From Pseudomonadota bacterium (GTDB taxonomy: Bacteria > Pseudomonadota > Gammaproteobacteria > Burkholderiales > Burkholderiaceae_D), in assembly GCA_023420795.1 (NCBI GenBank), contig JAEZVM010000354.1, forward strand, positions 1 to 5,224: a stretch of DNA of 5,224 nt, in the 5' to 3' direction. The notes beneath the pieces are model-generated. The model saw only the letters and a program-made list of their open reading frames with translations. It had not been told where the DNA came from and made no database searches. Made by a program: the position numbers and the translations under genes. Position 1 is the stretch's first letter, and the number at the start of each line of letters is the position of its first letter. Below, piece by piece: positions 1 through 5,058 of the stretch.

Positions 1-335
1 CGCTCATTGTCTGCAAGCGGCAACGCTTCGAGGCTCTTCTGCAGCTCGGTAATCTTTGCCTGGTCGGCACCATTCGGTTCCTTGAAGATCGCATCGAGTT
101 CCGGCATGTTGGCCAGAACCGAGGCCTGCGTGCGCGCAGTAACGGTTTCGGCCAGCGCCGACCACTGCATTGCAGCGCGGACCTTGGTATTGCTCTGCAC
201 CGTCAATACATCACCTTTCGCCTGCCAGGTGGACGAGCGCCACGCGGCAAAGCCGACCACCGAGAACACGGCGGTAATGAAAAAGCACACGGCGAGCCAT
301 AACTTGGCATTGACACGCAAGTTTTCGAATTTCAT
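1..335 (-). CDS. Methyl-accepting chemotaxis protein, N-terminal part (cut by window edge)
   Basis: The reading frame opens at an ATG (335-333) and stays open for 111 codons to the window edge. The protein starts MKFENLRVNAKLWLAV. A short basic cytoplasmic stretch is followed by one hydrophobic segment at about residues 12-30, then a polar, helix-rich stretch with no second membrane span yet. This is the normal opening of a transmembrane chemoreceptor: TM1 followed by a periplasmic four-helix-bundle sensor domain. The HAMP and signalling domains would lie beyond base 1. A GGAG Shine-Dalgarno sits 6 nt upstream, which supports this start. The gene lies 174 bases downstream of the REC-GGDEF-EAL gene on the same strand, but that gap holds its own promoter candidate, so it is probably a separate unit. 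The ligand cannot be told from this fragment. A histidine kinase with a similar N-terminal sensor is the main alternative, but the sequence style favours an MCP. Confidence 0.75.
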   Translation of the reverse strand, partial: MKFENLRVNAKLWLAVCFFITAVFSVVGFAAWRSSTWQAKGDVLTVQSNTKVRAAMQWSALAETVTARTQASVLANMPELDAIFKEPNGADQAKITELQKSLEALPLADNE

Positions 336-341
336 GGAAGA

Positions 342-345
342 CTCC
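342..345 (-). promoter_or_regulatory. Shine-Dalgarno of the chemoreceptor gene
   Basis: GGAG on the minus strand with a 6-nt spacer (TCTTCC) to the ATG at 335. It fixes the start of the chemoreceptor gene. Confidence 0.65.
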
Positions 346-408
346 AAGCGCTATAGAAGAATAGGAAATTGAGGAAGAGTGAAATAGTGTGTGACAAAAG
401 TTGGGCCG

Positions 409-414
409 ATTATA
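409..414 (-). promoter_or_regulatory. Candidate sigma-70 -10 box for the chemoreceptor gene
   Basis: A perfect TATAAT on the minus strand, in an AT-rich gap, would give a start near base 402 and a leader of about 67 nt before the chemoreceptor ATG. The hexamer 17 bases upstream (432-437, AATGTA) is a poor -35, so an activator may be needed, or the match may be chance in AT-rich DNA. I saw no sigma-28 flagellar promoter (TAAA, about 15 nt, GCCGATAA) in the right direction. Confidence 0.4.
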
Positions 415-509
415 TTACTGTCGAGAAACAATACATTCGAAAGTTGCAATAAGAGCAAAGCAAATTTTCAATGGCGAGTATTGTTAGCAACAAAACTTTG
501 TATGGATTT

Positions 510-2240
510 TTAGACAATATTCCCTAACGCTGACTTCATTGCATTTCCCATAAAACTTTCCACCTGTGAGGCCGCTACCGGTCTGCTAAAAATAAAACCC
601 TGCATTTCGTTGCATCCGTAAGAGTGCAAAAGCGCCGCCTGCCCTTGCGTTTCCACTCCCTCGGCAATCACATCCAGGCCGAGGTTCCGCGCAAGCGAGA
701 TGATGGCCTTGACGATCGGACTGTCGCCCTCCTCATCCGTGATGTCCTTCACGAAGGTACGATCGATCTTGAGCTTGTGGACAGGGAAACGCCGCAGGTA
801 ACTCAGGCTGGAATAGCCGGTGCCGAAGTCGTCGATCGCCAGGCTGATGCCCATGTCGCGCAGCTCGGCCAGCGTTGCAATCACCGCTTCCTCGTTGTGC
901 ATCGCGATGTTCTCTGTGATTTCCAGTTCCAGATAGCGCCGGTCAAGGCCGGTTTCGTCCAGTACCCGCCGCACCAGCGGCGCGAGTTCGGTCTGTCTGA
1001 ACTGCATCGCTGATAGATTGACCGCGACCCGGATCGGCGCATGGCCCGCCTGCTGCCACTTCAGGTTCTGCATGCAGGCCGTCCGCAGCACCCATTCGCC
1101 GACCGGAACGATCAGACCGGTCTCTTCCAGCACAGGGATGAACTCTGCGGGTGAAACAAGCGCACCGCCCGGCGGCTGCCAGCGCAACAGCGCTTCGACG
1201 CCGATGATGCTGCCATCCCGCACGTCGTATTGCGGCTGGTAATGCAGCAGGAATTCTTCCTGCTTGAGGGCGCGGTGCAATGCATGCTCAAGCTTCAATC
1301 GATCCTGCCCGGCCTCGTTCATGCCAGGAGCGAAGAACTGATAATTGCTTTTACCGCCGGCACGTACCTGGCTCATGGCGATTTCCGCGTTGACGATCAG
1401 CTTCTGGAAATCGCGCCCGTCGCGCGGGTAAACGCTAAGCCCGATGCGCTGGGTCAGGAACAGTTCATGTCCTGCGATCTTCAGCGGCCGCGAGACTTCC
1501 TCGTTCATCCTGTCGATAACCGCTACCGGCTCGACGCCGCTGCCAATGTCGGTCAGCAGCACGGCAAACCGGTCGCCGCCGAGGCTCGCCACCAGACCCG
1601 CCGCGCCAACGCTCCTCCTGATCCGTTCCCCGATCAGGCGCAAAACCTGTTCGGACGCTTCCATGCCCAGCGTGCTCCGCACCAGCGAGAAGCGGCTCAT
1701 GTTGATCACCATGAGCACCAGCGTTTCGGCAGCAGCCGGCGAGACAGTCAGGCGCAGTGCCTTCTTTGCGAGGAATTCACGGTTCGGCAGGCCTGTCAGT
1801 GGGTCGTAATACGCCATCTGGCGCAGATGCTCGCGCTCCTCGCGCAGGTTGAAGATGGTGGAGGATTTCTGTACCTCGCGCTTCACCGCCGGCACCAGGC
1901 GGCTCAGATGGTCCTTGCCTATCATGTCCGCCGCACCGGCCATCATCGTCGCCACCGCAGCGTCTTCCGTGATGAAGCCGGACGCGACAATGAAAGGCGT
2001 GTCGCTGCCGCTTTCCTGCACGATGCGCAGCGCAGTCGGCGCATCCAGCGCAGGCAGGTTGTGATCGCAGATGATCACATCCCACCATTGCCGCAACAGC
2101 GCATTATGAAGCGCGGCGGCGTTTTCGACGCGCTCGTGCAGGATGTCGGCGAACTCACCGCGAAGCGTATTGAGCAGAAGCTCGGTGTCATCCTCAGAGT
2201 CTTCCACGATGAGAACGTGCAGTGTTTTCTTGTCAGGCAT
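510..2240 (-). CDS. REC-GGDEF-EAL response regulator, predicted c-di-GMP phosphodiesterase with degenerate GGDEF
   Basis: Predicted cytoplasmic response regulator that hydrolyses cyclic di-GMP to pGpG. Numbering is from the ATG at 2240 (576 residues). A GTG two codons earlier (2246) is possible, but a weak GAAAG sits 5 nt before the ATG and nothing before the GTG. The REC domain is about 7-122, with acidic pair E13/D14, phosphoacceptor D59, S87 and K109. The GGDEF domain is about 141-303. It keeps DPLTGLPNR, but the signature reads GGDRF (221-225), the first metal-binding motif reads N180-M-S182, and the RxxD inhibitory site is missing, so it should not make c-di-GMP. The EAL domain is about 314-558. 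It keeps EALLRW (E349), N408, E440, DDFGTGYSSL (D470, D471), K491, AEGVET (E527) and Q547, so phosphodiesterase activity is expected. The gene follows the stand-alone receiver by 48 bases and is probably cotranscribed with it. Phosphorylation of D59 is the likely switch; its kinase is not proven here. Confidence 0.95.
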   Translation of the reverse strand: MPDKKTLHVLIVEDSEDDTELLLNTLRGEFADILHERVENAAALHNALLRQWWDVIICDHNLPALDAPTALRIVQESGSDTPFIVASGFITEDAAVATMMAGAADMIGKDHLSRLVPAVKREVQKSSTIFNLREEREHLRQMAYYDPLTGLPNREFLAKKALRLTVSPAAAETLVLMVINMSRFSLVRSTLGMEASEQVLRLIGERIRRSVGAAGLVASLGGDRFAVLLTDIGSGVEPVAVIDRMNEEVSRPLKIAGHELFLTQRIGLSVYPRDGRDFQKLIVNAEIAMSQVRAGGKSNYQFFAPGMNEAGQDRLKLEHALHRALKQEEFLLHYQPQYDVRDGSIIGVEALLRWQPPGGALVSPAEFIPVLEETGLIVPVGEWVLRTACMQNLKWQQAGHAPIRVAVNLSAMQFRQTELAPLVRRVLDETGLDRRYLELEITENIAMHNEEAVIATLAELRDMGISLAIDDFGTGYSSLSYLRRFPVHKLKIDRTFVKDITDEEGDSPIVKAIISLARNLGLDVIAEGVETQGQAALLHSYGCNEMQGFIFSRPVAASQVESFMGNAMKSALGNIV

Positions 2241-2288
2241 ATTCACTTTCGATACGTCCGTTGAGGCGTTCGTGTCCTTATCGGCAAA

Positions 2289-2657
2289 TCAGCCGGGAGC
2301 TGCCGTCAGTTCGACCAGATGTTGCTTCAGGCATTCGAAGTCGCGCGACTTGTCGAGGAACAGGTCGGCGCCCAGCGCCATGCATCTTTTCCGGTAGGGC
2401 GGCTCGCTCCTGTTGCTCAGCACGACGGCCTTGATGTCCGGCCTCTGCTGCTTGATATGGCGCAGGACTTCAATTCCGCTGCCGCTTGCCAGCGTCAGGT
2501 CGAGTATTGCCACATCCGGGCGCAGGGCCGATATGCCGGCGATGGCGGCAGCCTGATTGTCTGCGTCAGCGACCACTTCCGCACCCGCGATTTCCGATAC
2601 AACACATCGAAGATGGGCGAGGATTACATCGCTGTCTTCGACGAGAAAAATTTTCAT
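2289..2657 (-). CDS. Stand-alone response regulator receiver protein
   Basis: A 122-residue protein that is almost only a receiver domain. The acidic pair is E7/D8, the phosphoacceptor D53 (in VAILDLTLASGSG), the switch serine S82, and the conserved lysine K104 (in FLDKS). There is no DNA-binding or enzymatic output domain and no room for one: the stop comes about 18 residues after K104. Proteins of this shape act by protein-protein contact, as phosphate carriers in relays, or as phosphate sinks; which one applies is not visible. The ATG at 2657-2655 has no strong ribosome binding site. The gene begins after a 272-base intergenic region and is followed closely by the REC-GGDEF-EAL gene. The two probably form a transcript in which this receiver tunes, or competes with, phosphorylation of the phosphodiesterase. 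Its receiver looks more like those of NarL-type regulators than like the other receivers in the window. Confidence 0.9.
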   Translation of the reverse strand: MKIFLVEDSDVILAHLRCVVSEIAGAEVVADADNQAAAIAGISALRPDVAILDLTLASGSGIEVLRHIKQQRPDIKAVVLSNRSEPPYRKRCMALGADLFLDKSRDFECLKQHLVELTAAPG

Positions 2658-2702
2658 TGCTGCGATTTATCCAACTTCACTTGAATGACGCCATATTGTT
2701 GC

Positions 2703-2708
2703 TTTATA
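2703..2708 (-). promoter_or_regulatory. Weak -10 candidate for the stand-alone receiver gene
   Basis: TATAAA on the minus strand would place a start near base 2696 and a leader of about 39 nt. No recognisable -35 lies 16-18 bases upstream (the region reads CCTGCG). A T7 run lies directly upstream at 2710-2716. This is only a candidate; transcription could instead come from the kinase operon. Confidence 0.2.
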
Positions 2709-2740
2709 GAAAAAAACGAAATCGGCGCAGGCTTAATCTG

Positions 2741-2781
2741 AGGTGGGAAGACTGGAAAGGCAGGTAGGAGAATTCCCACCT
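2741..2781. repeat. 9-bp perfect inverted repeat with 23-base spacer
   Basis: The arms are AGGTGGGAA (2741-2749) and TTCCCACCT (2773-2781). An imperfect direct copy of the left arm, AGGTAGGAG, lies in the spacer at 2762-2770. A perfect 9-bp pairing is mildly unexpected in a region this size (roughly 0.14 expected by chance), so it may be an RNA stem or an operator. It is not followed by a T-run directly, so it is not a classical terminator. Confidence 0.45.
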
Positions 2782-2796
2782 GAAGATGGGTTTCGA

Positions 2797-2812
2797 CGCA
2801 TCGGAGGATGCG
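2797..2812. repeat. Short hairpin CGCATC/GATGCG with GGAG loop
   Basis: A perfect 6-bp stem (2797-2802 with 2807-2812) around a four-base loop that reads GGAG on the plus strand. No T-run follows on either strand, so it is not an intrinsic terminator. The GGA in the loop recalls CsrA/RsmA binding sites, but a single hairpin proves nothing. Confidence 0.35.
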
Positions 2813-2870
2813 CCGTCATTAAAAACCGTTGGGAAGCAGATATTTGATGGAGCGGCATCACGTATCTAAA

Positions 2871-2901
2871 CGCGAGATTCCTCGCTCTGCTCGGGATGAC
2901 A
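2871..2901. repeat. Palindromic intergenic element (REP-like)
   Basis: On the minus strand this starts about 30 bases after the regulator stop and reads TGTCATCCCGAGC, followed by GCGAG-GAAT-CTCGC, a 5-bp stem with a four-base loop (2885-2872). From memory, near-identical motifs (TGTCATTCCGAGC...GCGAGGAATCTC) occur as dispersed intergenic repeats in many bacterial genomes; I could not check copy number here. The short stem followed by GTTTAG could also act as a weak transcript end for the kinase operon. Confidence 0.4.
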
Positions 2902-2929
2902 TGTAGGGGAAGTCGATAACCTAAACGGC

Positions 2930-3583
2930 TCAGTCCAGCGGCTGCCCGGCTTCATCGATCAGGCCATGCTTGAGCGCATAGCGGATCAGGTCGGTGGTAT
3001 TGGTGAAGTTCATCTTCTGCATGATCCGGGTCTTGTGCGTGCTGATGGTTTTCACGCTCAGGTGCAGGCTGTCGCCGATCGCGGTGATTCCCATGCCCGA
3101 TGCGATGAGCCGGAACACCTGATATTCGCGATCGGTCAATAGCGTGTGCGGCAGCGATTCATTGTTGGTGGTCAGTCCCAGGGCCAGGTTTTCCGCAACG
3201 GCGGCGCTGATAAACATGCTGCCGCCGGCCACCTTGCGGATCGCCTTGACCAGATCGGCCGAGGCGCTGTCCTTGCACAGATAGCCGGACGCGCCCGCCT
3301 TGAGCGTGCGCACCGCATACTGGTTTTCCTTCTGCATGCTCAGTATCAGTACCGGCAGCTTCGGCTTTTCGCTCTTGATCTGCTTGAGCAGGTCGATGCC
3401 GCTCTTGCCGGGCATCGCCATGTCCAGCACCAGCACGTCCCAGTCCTGTTCCCGTACTTTCGCTAGCACATCGAAGCCGTTGTCCGCTTCGCCGGCGACC
3501 TGCATGTCGTTGCATTCCGACAGAATCTGCTTCAATCCGTCGCGCAGGATCGTGTGATCGTCCGCGATCAGTACCTTGATCAT
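2930..3583 (-). CDS. NarL/FixJ-family response regulator transcription factor (REC-HTH_LuxR)
   Basis: A 217-residue DNA-binding response regulator, the evident partner of the kinase upstream. The REC domain is about 3-118, with D8/D9, phosphoacceptor D54 (VLVLDMAMPGKSG), S82 and K104 (GYLCKD). A linker of about 30 residues follows. The C-terminal LuxR-type helix-turn-helix is about 147-210, with LTDREYQVFRLIASG, and a recognition helix around LSVKTISTHKTRIMQKM. All phosphorylation residues are present, so it should be regulated normally by phosphotransfer. The ATG overlaps the kinase TGA as ATGA, and a GGAG lies 8 nt upstream, so translation of kinase and regulator is coupled. The genes it controls are unknown; autoregulation and control of the neighbouring receiver/phosphodiesterase pair are reasonable guesses. 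It resembles UvrY/GacA-class and other NarL-type regulators, but I cannot assign a specific name. Confidence 0.95.
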   Translation of the reverse strand: MIKVLIADDHTILRDGLKQILSECNDMQVAGEADNGFDVLAKVREQDWDVLVLDMAMPGKSGIDLLKQIKSEKPKLPVLILSMQKENQYAVRTLKAGASGYLCKDSASADLVKAIRKVAGGSMFISAAVAENLALGLTTNNESLPHTLLTDREYQVFRLIASGMGITAIGDSLHLSVKTISTHKTRIMQKMNFTNTTDLIRYALKHGLIDEAGQPLD

Positions 3584-5058
3584 GCTTGCGTCTCCGCTTT
3601 GAAAGGAAGGCTTGCCTCGATGCGTGTGCCGTTACCGGGCGCACTGGAAATATCCAGCACGCCACCGAGCAGATTGACGCGCTCGCGCATACCAAGCAGG
3701 CCATAGGTTTTCTTTTTTCCGGACACCGTTTCCGGTAAGCCGCATCCGTTATCTCTGACGATCAACAGCATTTCATCCTGCAAGTCCTGCAATTGGACCG
3801 TCACTTTGGTCGCACGTGCATGACGGGCGACATTGGTCAGCGATTCCTGTAGCAGGCGGAAGAGCGTCGTTGCCATCTGACTATCGATTTCGTAATGTTC
3901 CCTGCTCATCGAAAGCTCGCAGGCTATCCCGGTCTGCTCAGCGAATTTCGATACATGGTGCTCGATCGCCGCTGCCAGTCCGAGGTCGTCCAGCATGCCA
4001 GGTCGCAGGTCTTCCGAGATGCGTCGCACCGAATCCACCGTTCGCTCAACCAGTGCAAGCATCGCAGCCAGCTTGTCGTCCACCTTCTTCTCGCGCTCAG
4101 GCAGCTTGTCGTTCAGCCAGATCAGGTCAATGCGCAGCGCCGTCAGCGCTTGCCCCAGCTCGTCATGCAGTTCACGCGCGATGCGGGTGCGTTCGTCCTC
4201 CCGTACCTGCTGCAGGAATGCGGACAATTCCTGCAGGCGCCGCTTCGACTCAAGCAGATCCTGTTCCGCCTTCTTGCGCTCAGTAATGTCCTGAAAAGCC
4301 GTGACGGTGCCGACCACCCGCCCGTCTTCGAAAATCGGCGAGGCGACGTAGGTAACCGGGAACACAGTGCCGTCCTTACGCACCAGCACATCATCATCCA
4401 CATGGCAGCTTTCGCCCGTTGAGGCAGCTCGAAAAAGCGGGCACTCCTCCCGTGAGAGCGGCGAACCGTCCGGACGCTGGCAATGGATGGTGTCGTGCAC
4501 CGGGCGCTCCGCCAGCTCTTCCCGTGCCCAGCCGAGCAGGCGTTCCGCCTCCGCATTCATCATCAGCAGGCGGCTGTCCATGTCCAGCACCAGCAATCCT
4601 TCGCCCAACGACTGGGTGATGTTTTCCAGCAGCCTGCGATTGGCCGCCAGTTCCTGGTCGGCCTGCCGGCGTCGCGCACGCTCGGCGGCTTCCTTGATTT
4701 CGCGTTCGATCGCGGGGCCAAGGCGCGCCAGATTATCCTTCATGACATAGTCATGGGCACCCGCCTTCATCAGCGCGACGGCCCCGACTTCACCGATGAA
4801 GCCCGACACGACGATCAGCGGAATATCGCGCCCGCACTGTCGAAGCTGGTGGAGCGCATCGTAGGCATTGAATGCCGGAAGGTTGAAGTCCGACAGCACC
4901 ACATCCCATCGTTCCTCGGCCAGAGCGGCCTGCATCCCGGCCGCGGTTTCCTCGCGCCGGTAGTGCAGTTCGTAACCGGCGACTTCCAACTCGATGCAGA
5001 TCAGCGCCGCATCATCGGCCGAGTCTTCGACATGAAGAATGCGCAGGAGCGAAGGCAT
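3580..5058 (-). CDS. REC-PAS-HisKA_3-HATPase sensor histidine kinase
   Basis: A 492-residue soluble histidine kinase of the NarX/DegS-like HPK7 class, with a receiver at the N-terminus. Numbering is from the ATG at 5058. The REC domain is about 5-122: E11/D12, phosphoacceptor D57 (LSDFNLP), S85, K107. A charged helical linker (about 117-142) leads to a PAS domain (about 142-262) ending in the typical DITERKKAE, then a short coiled linker. The HisKA_3 dimerisation domain has phosphoacceptor H298 in RIARELHDELGQ. The HATPase_c domain has N409 in the N-box (LLQESLTNVARHA), D436 in RDNGCGLP, and YGLLGMRERV. There is no signal peptide or membrane span, so it senses in the cytoplasm or is driven through its receiver. 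A GTG at 5073 would add five residues; I prefer the ATG because it overlaps the upstream stop as TGATG. The stop overlaps the downstream regulator as ATGA, its likely target. Confidence 0.95.
   Translation of the reverse strand: MPSLLRILHVEDSADDAALICIELEVAGYELHYRREETAAGMQAALAEERWDVVLSDFNLPAFNAYDALHQLRQCGRDIPLIVVSGFIGEVGAVALMKAGAHDYVMKDNLARLGPAIEREIKEAAERARRRQADQELAANRRLLENITQSLGEGLLVLDMDSRLLMMNAEAERLLGWAREELAERPVHDTIHCQRPDGSPLSREECPLFRAASTGESCHVDDDVLVRKDGTVFPVTYVASPIFEDGRVVGTVTAFQDITERKKAEQDLLESKRRLQELSAFLQQVREDERTRIARELHDELGQALTALRIDLIWLNDKLPEREKKVDDKLAAMLALVERTVDSVRRISEDLRPGMLDDLGLAAAIEHHVSKFAEQTGIACELSMSREHYEIDSQMATTLFRLLQESLTNVARHARATKVTVQLQDLQDEMLLIVRDNGCGLPETVSGKKKTYGLLGMRERVNLLGGVLDISSAPGNGTRIEASLPFKAETQA
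3592..3595 (-). promoter_or_regulatory. Shine-Dalgarno of the NarL-type regulator, inside the kinase gene
   Basis: GGAG on the minus strand, 8 nt before the ATG at 3583, inside the last codons of the kinase gene. It supports the ATGA-coupled start. Confidence 0.6.

Larger units (their letters stand above)
336..509. other. Intergenic gap, no gene seen
   Basis: This 174-base stretch lies between the stop of the REC-GGDEF-EAL gene and the chemoreceptor start and is clearly richer in A+T than the flanking genes. It holds the -10 candidate and ribosome binding site listed separately. There are also small inverted repeats at 481-493 (TTGTT/AACAA around AGC) and 489-500 (ACAAA/TTTGT). No GC-rich stem followed by a T-run is visible after the TAA at 512-510, so I see no intrinsic terminator for the upstream gene. 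Some readthrough into the chemoreceptor gene is possible. Confidence 0.6.
2658..2929. other. 272-base intergenic region with structured repeats, no gene seen
   Basis: Lies between the stop of the NarL-type regulator and the stand-alone receiver gene. I find no convincing coding frame on either strand. It contains a 9-bp inverted repeat, short hairpins at 2776-2790, 2797-2812, 2845-2860 and 2872-2885, a T-run on the minus strand (2710-2716), and nine GGA triplets on the plus strand between 2746 and 2910. It may carry a leader, a promoter for the downstream pair, or a small RNA. None of these matches a riboswitch or small RNA family that I recognise. Confidence 0.6.

Noticed and set aside
7..372. 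Open frame of 121 codons on the plus strand
   Set aside because: It is antisense to the chemoreceptor N-terminus, which has a good ribosome binding site and a normal membrane segment; the plus-strand frame has neither a clear domain nor an upstream ribosome binding site.
405..412. GCCGATTA on the plus strand, close to the sigma-28 -10 consensus
   Set aside because: It faces away from the chemoreceptor gene and has no TAAA element at the right distance upstream.
481..500. Small AT-rich inverted repeats TTGTT/AACAA and ACAAA/TTTGT as a possible operator or terminator
   Set aside because: The arms are only 5 bp, there is no GC-rich stem and no T-run, and such matches are expected by chance in AT-rich DNA.
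1230..2264. Long open frame of 344 codons on the plus strand
   Set aside because: It lies antisense across the REC-GGDEF-EAL gene, whose domains are unmistakable. The translation is rich in H, R and Q without recognisable domains, as expected for a shadow frame in GC-rich DNA.
2658..2929. CRISPR array, tRNA or known riboswitch in the intergenic region
   Set aside because: There are no regularly spaced repeats, no cloverleaf pattern, and no match that I recognise to c-di-GMP, TPP, glycine or SAM aptamer cores.
3159..3704. Open frame of 181 codons on the minus strand across the kinase/regulator junction
   Set aside because: It is another frame of the same strand overlapping two well-supported genes; the composition is of shadow type, rich in R, G and H.
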